A stretch of DNA of 64,000 nt from Megamonas sp. UBA1796 (lineage in GTDB: Bacteria; Bacillota; Negativicutes; Selenomonadales; Selenomonadaceae). Below the pieces are notes generated by a model. It worked only from the letters and a program-made list of their open reading frames with translations, had not been told where the DNA came from and made no database searches. The DNA lies in contig DCFU01000048.1 in assembly GCA_002319795.1 (NCBI GenBank), forward strand, positions 87,446 to 151,445. The letters are read 5' to 3'. Position 1 is the first letter of the stretch, and each line of letters begins with the position of its first letter. Below, in pieces: positions 43,187 through 51,801 of the stretch. Position numbers and translations under genes: made by a program.

Positions 43187-44083
43187 ATGCCGAGGGATCA
43201 TTATGTTTCACAAACCTATTTGAAACAGTTTCATACTACCGATGGTCCAATGATGGTGTATATGTTGCAGAAGACAGTAAAACCAAAATTTAGATTGGTT
43301 AATGTAAAAGATGTATGTAACTTAAAGGATGGGAATAGAAGTGACTTTTTTCAAAATAGGGATATGCTAGAAAATATGTTGAAACAATGGGAACCAGAAT
43401 TTCCACATATTGTTAGACGAATAGAACAAAACAAAATTTTCCAAAGTGATATTCCTATATTAGCTCAGTTGATGGCATATTTTTTCCTTTGCAATCCTAT
43501 TCAGAGACGTAATACTGAACAAAGTGAAACAGTCATCCTAAAGATGGTTTTGCATAATGTAATAAAAAATAAATTAGTACCTCCAATGCCAAAAGGACTT
43601 AGAGAAGAGGATTTGGTACCTGAAATTGATTCCGAATATATTTTATCTCAAAGAGCATCACTGATAGAGCCATTTTGTGAAAAAATACGACAGTGTAAAT
43701 GGGTGTTTTTTAAAAATGATACAGAATATGATTTTTGTACGAGTGATTATCCTGTGATAGTTCAATATGTAAAAGGAGAAAGATGTAGTCGAATAATCTT
43801 TCCATTAACACCGCGAATAGTAATAGAGGTAAAGATATTGGGGGAAAATGTAACTCAAAATTTTCAATATTGTATAGAACCTATACGATCATTTCGGAGA
43901 GTTAAATGTATAAATACTGACATTGTCAAAGATGCTAATCAATTTATTTTTTCACATGATAAAGCGAAATGTTTAGTTACAATGGTAAGTAAGCTCTATG
44001 ATTTTCAACATGAAATTATATTAAAAACTGATGGCAGCTTGCTAATTGCAGATTCAGTTACTAAGAAAATAAACAAATTCTAG
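43187..44083 (+). CDS. DUF4238 family cargo protein
   Basis: This 298-residue protein starts at ATG 43187 after AAGGAGA. The N-terminal HYVSQTYLKQFHTTDG is the hallmark of DUF4238, and FCTSDYPVIVQY and FPLTPRIVIEV are the later conserved blocks. The biochemical role of the family is unknown. Strong AT-richness compared with flanking phage genes points to recent acquisition. It is the last gene of the cargo block. Confidence 0.8.
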   Translation: MPRDHYVSQTYLKQFHTTDGPMMVYMLQKTVKPKFRLVNVKDVCNLKDGNRSDFFQNRDMLENMLKQWEPEFPHIVRRIEQNKIFQSDIPILAQLMAYFFLCNPIQRRNTEQSETVILKMVLHNVIKNKLVPPMPKGLREEDLVPEIDSEYILSQRASLIEPFCEKIRQCKWVFFKNDTEYDFCTSDYPVIVQYVKGERCSRIIFPLTPRIVIEVKILGENVTQNFQYCIEPIRSFRRVKCINTDIVKDANQFIFSHDKAKCLVTMVSKLYDFQHEIILKTDGSLLIADSVTKKINKF

Positions 44084-44123
44084 ATGTTTTGTTATAAAAA
44101 ATATTTTATATGGAGAAAATATG

Positions 44124-44953
44124 ATGCAGCTACAAATCCATTGCGCTTATACAGAACTTGCGGATCCGGAAACGCTGGTGCCGAATCCGCGGAATCCAAA
44201 CCAGCATCCCAAAAAGCAAATAGAACTTCTTGCCAAAATTATACAAAGTCAGGGCTGGCGGGCACCGGTGACAGTGTCCAATCGCTCTGGCTTTGTTGTT
44301 CGTGGGCATGGTCGTTTACAGGCAGCACTGCTGCTTGGCTGCCAGGTCCCAGTCGATAGGCAGGATTACGCGACCGAAGCTGAAGAATGGGCTGACCTTA
44401 TTGCAGATAACCGTATTGCTGAACTGGCTGAGATAGATGATGATGTGCTGGCCAACAGGATTACCAATGGCAGCATGAGCCAATCTTGTACGGCTGGCGT
44501 CCGGATGGGCCGCATCAATTTTTTGGTGGCCGTAAGCAAGGTACCGTTTTTGATAAGGATTCGCCTGTCGTGCTGCAGGCCGATGGCGACAACACCTTGA
44601 TATGTATCACAGTTGGCGCGGAGCAGCTGGTTATACGTGCAAAGGAGGCAGAGGTCATATCGCAGGCAGATGATGCGCTTATGACGACATGGCGTGTTGA
44701 AAAGCCTATCCGCAACGGCGAGCATCCGACCATGAAGCCTATACCGCTTTGTGCGAGGGCCATTCAAAACAGCAGCCGGCCGCAGGAGATTGTATTGGAC
44801 AGCTTCGGCGGCAGCGGCTCGACGCTTATGGCGGCGGAGCAGACGAACCGGGTATGCTACACCATGGAATTGGATCCTATTTATGTAGACGTTATTATTA
44901 AACGCTGGGAAGCTTATACGGGGCAGAAAGCCGTGAAGCTTGTCAGCGTTTAA
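44124..44953 (+). pseudogene. ParB-domain DNA methyltransferase with internal deletion and frameshift
   Basis: The N-terminal ~115 residues are a ParB-like domain (LVPNPRNPNQHPKKQIELLA; GFVVRGHGRLQAALLLGC). At about 44,460 the frame switches to the C-terminal part of the same enzyme class, read one base out of phase: QWQHEPILYGWRPDGPHQFF, then DSFGGSGSTLMAAEQTNRVC, the SAM-binding motif. The middle, including the DPPY-type catalytic motif, is gone. The full enzyme would be about 400 residues. Methylation is therefore almost certainly lost. Confidence 0.85.
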
Positions 44954-45102
44954 TTTTGCATAGAAAAAAGACAGGTGCTTTTGGCACCTGCCGACGAACT
45001 GGCACGGAAACAGCAGAGAGAAGGTTTACTGGACGGTAAAAATTAAGCTGTTGCTTCCGTACAAGTGTTCGTTAATCTTTATTATACAGGAGATTAGCGG
45101 AT

Positions 45103-45330
45103 ATGACCAGTCGAAAATTTACAATCCCTGAGAATCAGGATGAACTTTTGGCAGCCTATAGCGCTGAACAAGAAAGTAAGGTACAGGTGTCCAAGGATAA
45201 GTATCGCAAAGTTGTACAGGCTGGCATAGCAAAGTGGATTTCTGATTTTCAGAAGGGAAATATTGTCATAAATTCAGTGTCAGATTTAAGGCAGCTCATT
45301 GAACTTGACTTAGAGCTGCAGCAAAAATGA
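45103..45330 (+). CDS. phage hypothetical protein before the terminase
   Basis: This 75-residue protein starts at ATG 45103 after AGGAGA. Helical: SKDKYRKVVQAGIAKWISDF. The ~150 bases before it contain a hairpin CAGGTGC-TTTT-GGCACCTG (44972-44990) but no clear promoter. Unknown function. Confidence 0.6.
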   Translation: MTSRKFTIPENQDELLAAYSAEQESKVQVSKDKYRKVVQAGIAKWISDFQKGNIVINSVSDLRQLIELDLELQQK

Positions 45331-45364
45331 AAGTGATTGCTATAAGGATGGTGGTGGATATGTA

Positions 45365-46165
45365 ATGGCAAAAGCGAGGAGTCCAAATCGACAGCAGGCA
45401 TTTGAGCTTTGGAAAACATCCGGAGGGAAGATGCCGCTAAAGGAAATTGCGGATCGCGTAGGTGCTTCGGAAGGAACTGTCCGGAGTTGGAAAAATCGGG
45501 ATGGCTGGATTGCAACGTTGCAACAAAAAAACTGCAACGTTGCAGAAAATAAAGTGCAACGTTGCAAAAAAACAGGAGCGCCTTATGGCAACCATAACGC
45601 AGCCGGCCATGGGGCACCCAAGGGCAATAAAAATGCGGTTGGCAATTCCGGAGGCGCGCCGGTTCGTAATACGAATGCGGTCAGCACGGGCGAATACCAG
45701 ACTATTTGGCTGGATGTCATGGATGCCGATGAGCAGGCCATGTTTGCATCTATCAGTACGGACCCGCTGGTGCAGATCGATGAGGACATTCGCCTGCTGA
45801 CCTATAGGGAACGCCGGATGCTCACGTATCTCAATGACCTGAAAGCAAAAAAAGAACTCTCTGAGCAAAAAGACGTCTATGCCATGCAGAACATGCCAGT
45901 AATAACAGAAGTCTACGATGAAATGACCGGAAAGAAGCATCAGGAGAAAATAACGCAGCAAAAAAAGGTTCTGGTCGAACAGACGCAGACCACAAAGATG
46001 CTCATCGATAAAATCCTACGGGTGGAGGAGGCGCTTACTCGTGTCCAGGAAAAGAAAATACGGGCCATCGAAAGCAAGCACAGGATCATGAACACGAAAA
46101 CGGGTAGCACGGATGAGCCCATTGAAATCCATATTCGAAGGAAGGAATCCCGCGATGAAAATTAA
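45365..46165 (+). CDS. terminase small subunit (TerS)
   Basis: This 266-residue protein starts at ATG 45365. The N-terminal helix-turn-helix, QQAFELWKTSGGKMPLKEIA, then DRVGASEGTVRSWKNRDGW, is typical of phage TerS. A Gly/Asn-rich linker (PYGNHNAAGHGAPKGNKNAV) and a long C-terminal coiled coil (TTKMLIDKILRVEEALTRVQ) complete it. TerS recognises the packaging site and delivers it to TerL. The coding sequence itself carries three palindromes at 45511-45566. It overlaps terL by 11 bases. Confidence 0.92.
   Translation: MAKARSPNRQQAFELWKTSGGKMPLKEIADRVGASEGTVRSWKNRDGWIATLQQKNCNVAENKVQRCKKTGAPYGNHNAAGHGAPKGNKNAVGNSGGAPVRNTNAVSTGEYQTIWLDVMDADEQAMFASISTDPLVQIDEDIRLLTYRERRMLTYLNDLKAKKELSEQKDVYAMQNMPVITEVYDEMTGKKHQEKITQQKKVLVEQTQTTKMLIDKILRVEEALTRVQEKKIRAIESKHRIMNTKTGSTDEPIEIHIRRKESRDEN
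45511..45566. repeat. three palindromes spaced exactly 22 bp inside terS, candidate pac site
   Basis: TGCAACGTTGCA, a perfect 12-bp palindrome, begins at 45511, 45533 and 45555, a strict 22-bp period (about two helical turns). The spacers differ, so the palindrome rather than the protein seems to be selected. A site within terS that binds TerS is the usual location of pac. Confidence 0.6.
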
Positions 46166-47435
46166 TAAAGAAGTGAACCCGCATTTCGAGGATTTCCTTT
46201 TTGACTGGGATAGCAAGTTCTATTTCCTGGTCGGCGGGTATGGCTCATCGAAATCCTATCATGTAGGTTGCAAGCTCATACTGAAGCTGCTGCAGGAAAA
46301 GCGTACGGCACTGGTCGTGCGCGAGGTGTACGATACCATCCGGGATAGCTGCTATTCTCTTCTTGAGGAAATTATCGTCGACCTTGGCCTTGAAGATATT
46401 GTGAAGTTCCGTGAATCGCCGATGCGTGTGCGTTTCCCGAATGGCAGCAAGATTATTTTTAAAGGTATGGATAAGCCGGCAAAACTGAAATCTATCAATA
46501 ACGTCAGCATCATCTGGATTGAAGAGGCTTCGGAGCTGAAGTACGCAGGTTTCAAGGAACTGGTTGGGCGTTTGCGCCATCCGACATTGAGTTTGCATAT
46601 GATTCTTTCGGAGAATCCGGTAGGCAAATCAAATTGGACGTATAAGCACTTTTTTAAGATTCCAAAGGTGAATGATAAGGAGCTTTATAAAAAACGCATC
46701 ATGCGTGTCGGGAACACGTATTATCATCATTCGCTGGTTGACGATAATATGTTCCTGCCACAAAGCTATACCGACGAACTGGATGCCATAAAAGCGTATG
46801 ATCCGGATTTGTACCGGATTGCCCGACTGGGAAGGTTTGGCATCAATGGTACTTTGGTGCTGCCGCAGTTCAAAGTTATGCCGCATGCGCGTGTCATGCG
46901 CGCTGTGGAGGATATACCGAAAAGGTTCCGGCGTGTGGGCATGGACTTTGGTTTTGAGGATTCCTACAATGCCGTTTTGCGTATGGCCATCGATGATGAA
47001 CGTAAATATCTCTATATTTACTGGGAATATTATAAAAATCATATGACCGATGATGCTACAGCCGTAGACTTGGAGGAATTCGCGGAAAGCCGGGAACTTA
47101 TCCGGTCAGATTCGGCGGAACCGAAGACTATAAAGTACTATAACCAGCAGGGATTCCGTATGGTCGGTGCCAAGAAATTTCAGGGCAGCCGTTTGCAGAA
47201 TACGAAAAAAGTGAAACGTTTCAAGAAAATCATTTGTTCAAATCGGTGTGTCCATACGATTGAGGAGCTGCAGGAGCTTACGTTTGCCCTGAATAAAGAT
47301 GGGGAGCTTATCGAAGATGAATTCAGTCTCGATCCGCATACGTTTTCTGCTATATGGTATGGGCTCGATGGCTATGAGGTAGCAGACCTCAAAGGCGGTT
47401 ATGAGAAATTTGGTATCCGTTCCGATTATGTCTGA
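46155..47435 (+). CDS. terminase large subunit (TerL)
   Basis: This 426-residue PBSX-type terminase starts at ATG 46155 after GAAGGAAT. ATPase Walker A LVGGYGSSKSYH (~residue 24) and Walker B VSIIWIEEASE (~117) lie in the N-terminal half. The nuclease half starts with GMDFGFEDSYN (~260), whose first Asp is a metal ligand. It packages DNA into proheads and cuts the concatemer. Confidence 0.94.
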   Translation: MKINKEVNPHFEDFLFDWDSKFYFLVGGYGSSKSYHVGCKLILKLLQEKRTALVVREVYDTIRDSCYSLLEEIIVDLGLEDIVKFRESPMRVRFPNGSKIIFKGMDKPAKLKSINNVSIIWIEEASELKYAGFKELVGRLRHPTLSLHMILSENPVGKSNWTYKHFFKIPKVNDKELYKKRIMRVGNTYYHHSLVDDNMFLPQSYTDELDAIKAYDPDLYRIARLGRFGINGTLVLPQFKVMPHARVMRAVEDIPKRFRRVGMDFGFEDSYNAVLRMAIDDERKYLYIYWEYYKNHMTDDATAVDLEEFAESRELIRSDSAEPKTIKYYNQQGFRMVGAKKFQGSRLQNTKKVKRFKKIICSNRCVHTIEELQELTFALNKDGELIEDEFSLDPHTFSAIWYGLDGYEVADLKGGYEKFGIRSDYV

Positions 47436-47449
47436 AAGGTGGTGAGAAT

Positions 47450-48895
47450 TTGGCAACGAAGAATAGACGAGCCGTAAGCCGGGAACGGCAGGCAATCGAG
47501 AATTATGTAAACTGGCAGCTTGATTTCCCCAGTGATCCGGTATTTTTGCGCGATGCCTACCATGGCACGGGCGGATTTAAGACAGGGGATTATCTGGTAC
47601 CGCATCCGCGGGAAACACAGGCAAAATATGACCGGCGCAGGTTTATGGCCTATTATACCAACTATGTTCGGCCATGTGTCGACAGCTTCGTGAATCCTAT
47701 TTTTAAAGAAGCCCCTGTCCGCGAATATGCGACCAACAAGTTTTTTGAGGCTTTTACGGAGAATGTGGATTCCGGTGGCAGCAAGATCAATCGCTGGATG
47801 AAACAGGCAGCTCTGAAAGCAAAACTTTATGGTGGTGTGCTCGCGGTACTGGATAATTTTTCCGAGCGCAGTGAAAGCCAGGCGGATGCGCTCAAGAATC
47901 GCCGGTATCCGTATTTGTATTTGGTACGGCCGGAGCAGGTGACGGACTGGGCGGTTGACCGGTTTGGCAATTTATCCAAAATCAGCTACAAATTGACCTA
48001 TACGGATATTGTAAACGGCAATAAGGTAACACGTACGGATGCCTGGACCTGGACAGCTGATGCATGGGCCTGCGATAACCAGGACGGACACAGCGAAGGT
48101 GAGAATACCATCCATAAGATTCCAGTGGTACCGCTTTACGGAGCATTGCAGGACAATGACGATATTTCAGACAGCATTGTTTCCGATTATGCGGCGAGTA
48201 CGCTGTTCCCGCAGTCCGCGTATTATCAGATCGCACGTTGTAATCTGGCGATTTTCAATGCCTGCAGTGAGCTTCGGGAGCGTAACCGTAACCAGGCATT
48301 TAGCATCCTTGCCTATCCGATTGGGGAGGGTGACGATTATGAGGTGGCATCTGAGGTAACAGCCGGCTCCTCGAATATGTTACTCTATCGCGGTGGGGCG
48401 GGGCAGCCTGGCTATATTGATCCGGCAAGCACGCCGTCGGATGTGCTGCTCAATGAGATTGCAAATATTGTGCAGGAAATCTATCGTATGGCCGAACGGG
48501 CCAATGTGACCGGGGTACAAACCCAGAACAGCGGCCTGGCCAAGGAATGGGACAACAATACGGGCAATCAGACCATTGCGGATTTTGCGAACAACCTTGA
48601 GGAATTTGAGGCACGAATTGCCGAACTGTTTGGGCTGTATATCGGTGCAGACCTTGCTTTTACCGTGAAGTACAATAAGGAGTATGGGCCGGTTGATACA
48701 TCGGCCGAACTCGATAAGGCGACGAAGGCCCTGTCATTGCAGACGGGCGGCAAGTTTGACACAGAAGTCAGGAAACAGGCTGCGCGGTCGCTGTTCCATG
48801 GTTACGATGACAGCCAGCTCAATGACATGCTTAAGGATATCGATGCGCAGCCGGCCATTGCAGCGCAGCAGTCCTCCGAGGAGGGTGACACCTGA
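47450..48895 (+). CDS. portal protein
   Basis: This 481-residue protein starts at TTG 47450 behind AGGTGGTGAG. Portal features: PRETQAKYDRRRFMAYYTNY near the N-terminus, FVNPIFKEAPVREY, and a C-terminal part with AERANVTGVQTQNSGLAKEW and NLEEFEARIAELFGLYIGAD. It forms the dodecameric DNA channel at one capsid vertex. Its stop overlaps the MuF start. Confidence 0.88.
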   Translation: MATKNRRAVSRERQAIENYVNWQLDFPSDPVFLRDAYHGTGGFKTGDYLVPHPRETQAKYDRRRFMAYYTNYVRPCVDSFVNPIFKEAPVREYATNKFFEAFTENVDSGGSKINRWMKQAALKAKLYGGVLAVLDNFSERSESQADALKNRRYPYLYLVRPEQVTDWAVDRFGNLSKISYKLTYTDIVNGNKVTRTDAWTWTADAWACDNQDGHSEGENTIHKIPVVPLYGALQDNDDISDSIVSDYAASTLFPQSAYYQIARCNLAIFNACSELRERNRNQAFSILAYPIGEGDDYEVASEVTAGSSNMLLYRGGAGQPGYIDPASTPSDVLLNEIANIVQEIYRMAERANVTGVQTQNSGLAKEWDNNTGNQTIADFANNLEEFEARIAELFGLYIGADLAFTVKYNKEYGPVDTSAELDKATKALSLQTGGKFDTEVRKQAARSLFHGYDDSQLNDMLKDIDAQPAIAAQQSSEEGDT

Positions 48896-50403
48896 TGGAC
48901 GATATCGACCGCGAGGCCGTCCGGGAGGTTATCCGGCAATACCGTAAGGAATATCGGGAGAATATTGAACCGGTCATCGATAAAATACTGGAAAAAGTCC
49001 ATAATGGCCAACGGGTCTATGAGGCGGTATCCGATGCATTGTCGGAAACGCCTTTTTTTACTGCCAATCGGCAGGCTGTCATAGATGTTGTATGTTTGGC
49101 CGCTTGTGCCGGGTATGGCGTGCTGCCGAAGATGGTGGCAAATATGGAGGGTATAAAAGGGAAACTCCTGAGTGAATCCTGGACGCCGGACAAAATGCCT
49201 TTGTCTAAGCGGTTGCATGGTACAGACGCAGCTATGCGTCGCACAATCATCGATACAATCCAGAGTGCCATGACCATGACAAAATCCGTCAAAGATATAG
49301 CGATGGATCTCTACGATGGGTATAACAGTGGCAAGACGGTTATCCGTCAGGCGGAGTTGCCTAGATATCTGGACAAAGTGGTTACCTATGCACGTTGGGC
49401 ATCCAATGGCGAGCAGGAAATGGTGCAGCCGGTGCTTGATGCTGCAGCACAGGCAGAAAAGCTTATCGGGAGTGTCGATACGCCTGCTTTGAAGGCAGCA
49501 TATAAGAACCTGATACAGGCGGCGAAGCTGTTTGAACCAAAAGCTATCGATAAAGCCGTGCATGTGGCCATGGAGGAAAAATCCCGCTACCATGCGGAGC
49601 GTATTGCGCGTACAGAAGCTGCGCGGGCCTGGTATGAGGGATATATGGCGAAAACAGAGGATGATGAAGACATCTGGGGTTATAAGTATTGCCTCTCCAG
49701 CCGTCATTATTTGTGTCCCTATGACCAGTGCGATGTGCTGGCCAATGCAAATATGGGCTATGGCAAAGGCATCTACCCCAAAGGCAAGCAGCCAAGCCTG
49801 CCACGGCATCCGCACTGCATGTGTATGCTGCAGGCTGTGTATCATTGGGAAGTCGATAAAGACCAGACTTTCAAGCCTGAAGGGGCACGTGACTATATCG
49901 ATAGTGTTACGGCATCCCAGCAGCAGGATTTATTCGGCATAAAGGGCGCACAGGAGTATAGAGTAGGCGGCGACTGGCAAAAGCTGTTGCGTGGTTTTGA
50001 AGGCTTTGGGGAGCAGCCTGCTGTACGGCTGAAAAAAGAGGATTTCCAGTTGAAGCTGATTGCTCAAAAACCTTTACCAAATTACGAGAAAGCAATCATT
50101 CCAGATGCAAAGATATTCAATTATGCTTTAAACATGGATCATCCTGTAGGACGTAATAAAGCCGTTGTTTTTGACAATGTATTAGGTTATAATAAAAGCA
50201 ATGGAGAGAAGCTTATTTCTGCGATTCGGGAGCATCTTCCGCAGATGGAATGTATTTCACGAAAAGGGAAATATGGTGTTCAGTATAGTGGAAAAATAGA
50301 TTTGACAGGTCCTAGTGGAAGAACCGCTCGTGTCAAGGTCGCTTGGCAGATTGACAATGGTACGGATTTTCCAAAGTTGACTTCAATTTATGTAGATGAG
50401 TAA
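48895..50403 (+). CDS. MuF minor head protein fused to a DUF6883-like polymorphic toxin domain
   Basis: 502 residues. Residues ~1-320 are a head-morphogenesis (MuF / SPP1 gp7) protein, ending in the typical HYLCPYDQCDVLANANM and RHPHCMCML motifs. A linker (~340-395) follows. Residues ~398-502 form a separate domain, IFNYALNMDHPVGRNKAVVF, IREHLPQMECI, GKYGVQYSGKIDLTGPSGRT and a hydrophobic end, which resembles DUF6883, a domain found at the C-termini of polymorphic toxins. This last third is AT-richer than the N-terminal part. Temperate-phage MuF proteins with C-terminal toxins are an established class. The next gene is the presumed immunity partner. Confidence 0.83.
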   Translation: MDDIDREAVREVIRQYRKEYRENIEPVIDKILEKVHNGQRVYEAVSDALSETPFFTANRQAVIDVVCLAACAGYGVLPKMVANMEGIKGKLLSESWTPDKMPLSKRLHGTDAAMRRTIIDTIQSAMTMTKSVKDIAMDLYDGYNSGKTVIRQAELPRYLDKVVTYARWASNGEQEMVQPVLDAAAQAEKLIGSVDTPALKAAYKNLIQAAKLFEPKAIDKAVHVAMEEKSRYHAERIARTEAARAWYEGYMAKTEDDEDIWGYKYCLSSRHYLCPYDQCDVLANANMGYGKGIYPKGKQPSLPRHPHCMCMLQAVYHWEVDKDQTFKPEGARDYIDSVTASQQQDLFGIKGAQEYRVGGDWQKLLRGFEGFGEQPAVRLKKEDFQLKLIAQKPLPNYEKAIIPDAKIFNYALNMDHPVGRNKAVVFDNVLGYNKSNGEKLISAIREHLPQMECISRKGKYGVQYSGKIDLTGPSGRTARVKVAWQIDNGTDFPKLTSIYVDE

Positions 50404-50417
50404 AGGAGGTGCTCGTA

Positions 50418-50624
50418 ATGGATATTAAAGAATTGGATGTTGTGACTTTAAATGACGGTCGACAAGGCACGGTTATTGATATACAGCGTAAGGATGACGA
50501 AGCCGTATATCTGATTGAAATTCCGGGCATCGACTTTTTTAGTTGCCCATATGTGCACAGTAAAGATATAAAGTCTATTGATTGGCGTGATGATGGTGGA
50601 CAACCATCCAAGAAAACAGCATAA
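50418..50624 (+). CDS. DUF4926-like small protein, likely immunity partner
   Basis: 68 residues, ATG 50418, seven bases after AAGGAGGT. It forms a compact SH3-like barrel pattern: ELDVVTLNDGRQGTVIDI, EAVYLIEIPGIDFF, YVHSKDIKSIDW. This resembles DUF4926, a small family often encoded beside toxin C-termini. It starts 15 bases after the MuF-toxin stop and has no known virion role. I infer it protects the lysogen and packaging cell from the fused domain. Confidence 0.65.
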   Translation: MDIKELDVVTLNDGRQGTVIDIQRKDDEAVYLIEIPGIDFFSCPYVHSKDIKSIDWRDDGGQPSKKTA

Positions 50625-50745
50625 GTATAGATGAATAATTCTTTGAGGTGGACAATTTCGTGGCATCCACACGCCGATGGTTAGACAGGGGAAACCCGAG
50701 AAATGCAGGGGTACGCCACGCCTGCCAAAGAATGATTCTTTTGGT

Positions 50746-50776
50746 AAAGCACTTGCGAGTAATCGTGAGTGCTTTT
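50746..50776 (+). terminator. terminator after the MuF-toxin/immunity cassette
   Basis: AAAGCACTTGCGA pairs with TCGTGAGTGCTTT (two wobbles), then TCTTATG. It closes the toxin-immunity cassette within the late operon. Confidence 0.6.
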
Positions 50777-50792
50777 CTTATGCCCATTTTTA
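50769..50792 (+). repeat. dispersed 24-bp repeat, copy 1
   Basis: A 24-base stretch beginning GTGCTTTTCTTATGCCC and ending in ATTTTTA is identical to 63053-63076. In both places it follows a terminator hairpin and precedes a phage gene's ribosome site. A diverged form lies near 51013. Confidence 0.8.
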
Positions 50793-50809
50793 GATTTGGA
50801 GGTGTGATA

Positions 50810-50962
50810 ATGCCTGAAGCTACGTTTGAAGAGAAAATAGAAAAAATAGCGAATGCTCTATGTGACGATATTCTACAAAATGGTTATGATCCAGAAACAG
50901 TAAAATCCATTGCGTTATTGGTTGAAACTTTGTGCAGATATCGTAGTGATGGGTGGAGGTGA
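50810..50962 (+). CDS. small phage protein between MuF and scaffold genes
   Basis: A 50-residue acidic helical protein starts at ATG 50810 after GGAGGTG. It reads ATFEEKIEKIANALCDDILQ, then YDPETVKSIALLVETLCRYR. It is flanked by two hairpins and may be a moron. Unknown. Confidence 0.5.
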   Translation: MPEATFEEKIEKIANALCDDILQNGYDPETVKSIALLVETLCRYRSDGWR

Positions 50963-50997
50963 ACACAGATGCATAGGATACGGGATTTTCCGGAGGG

Positions 50998-51021
50998 CCG
51001 CAGAGATGCGGTCTATTTTTA
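50998..51021 (+). terminator. weak terminator before the scaffold gene
   Basis: CCGCA-GAGA-TGCGG (50998-51011) is followed by TCTATTTTTAT. It lies in a region resembling the 24-bp repeat (CTCATTTTTAGGAG). Confidence 0.45.
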
Positions 51022-51047
51022 TACTCATTTTTAGGAGATGATGAATT

Positions 51048-51782
51048 TTGACATGGGAAGAAATATTAGCCATCCTTGCAAAAGCAGAGAATGGCGCTGC
51101 TGCGGTCGAGGCATTGAAGAAAATCGATACGGAGAATCGGAATGCGCTTACGAAGGCTAAGACAGATGCCAAAAAGGCCAAGGATACACTTAAGGAGTCG
51201 GATACAAAGCTTACGGCTGCGCAGGAACGTGCTGAGAAGGTCCTGGAGGCTATCGGGGTAGATTCGGATGCGGATGATGGTGACCTGGATGAGGCAATCC
51301 AAACGGCTCTCAAGAGTAAGTCGGCGGATCCAGCGCTTACGAAACGCATTGCCAAGCTTGAAAAGAAAATGTCCGAGCAGGATGCATCGTATAAATCTCA
51401 GCTCAGTGAGGAACGCGGCAAGCGCTACGATGGCATGAAGCGCACGGCGCTCATGGAAGCCCTGGTAAAAAATAATGCGGACGATCCAAATTTCATTTTG
51501 GATATGCTCATCGGAAAAATGACGGTGAACGAGGATGACGAGTCCATTGTCTTTAACGATGACAAGACGCCAGAGGTTGACGGTTATGTGAAATCGTTCC
51601 TTGAAGCCCATCCGAAGCTCGCGAAGGATACACAGAATACCGGAGCTGGCAGTCTTGGCGCAGGTGGACGGGTAAATTCTTCTGGGAAAGAGGATCCAGA
51701 TGTGACTTTTGCAAAAGGACTGGCGCATAATAATGCACCTACGGAGGGTGCTGCTAAGGCTCTCGATACTTATTTTAATTGA
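51048..51782 (+). CDS. scaffold protein
   Basis: This 244-residue, highly charged, mostly helical protein starts at TTG 51048 after AGGAGATG. A long coiled coil (ALTKAKTDAKKAKDTLKESD) is followed by an acidic middle and a Gly/Asp-rich tail with DVTFAKGLAHNN. Position just before decoration and capsid genes fits a phage scaffold that guides capsid assembly and is then removed. Confidence 0.8.
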   Translation: MTWEEILAILAKAENGAAAVEALKKIDTENRNALTKAKTDAKKAKDTLKESDTKLTAAQERAEKVLEAIGVDSDADDGDLDEAIQTALKSKSADPALTKRIAKLEKKMSEQDASYKSQLSEERGKRYDGMKRTALMEALVKNNADDPNFILDMLIGKMTVNEDDESIVFNDDKTPEVDGYVKSFLEAHPKLAKDTQNTGAGSLGAGGRVNSSGKEDPDVTFAKGLAHNNAPTEGAAKALDTYFN

Positions 51783-51801
51783 TAGATAGGAGGAAATTCA
51801 G

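Noticed and set aside
44084..44359. 91-codon open frame overlapping the ParB domain
   Set aside because: It is an out-of-frame reading of the ParB coding region, which has clear ParB motifs in the other frame.
48802..49845. 347-codon minus-strand open frame opposite the MuF gene
   Set aside because: Antisense shadow of a clear head-morphogenesis protein.
50648..50809. N-terminal extension of the 50-residue ORF through the terminator
   Set aside because: It would run through the intrinsic terminator and the 24-bp repeat; ATG 50810 has its own GGAGGTG site.
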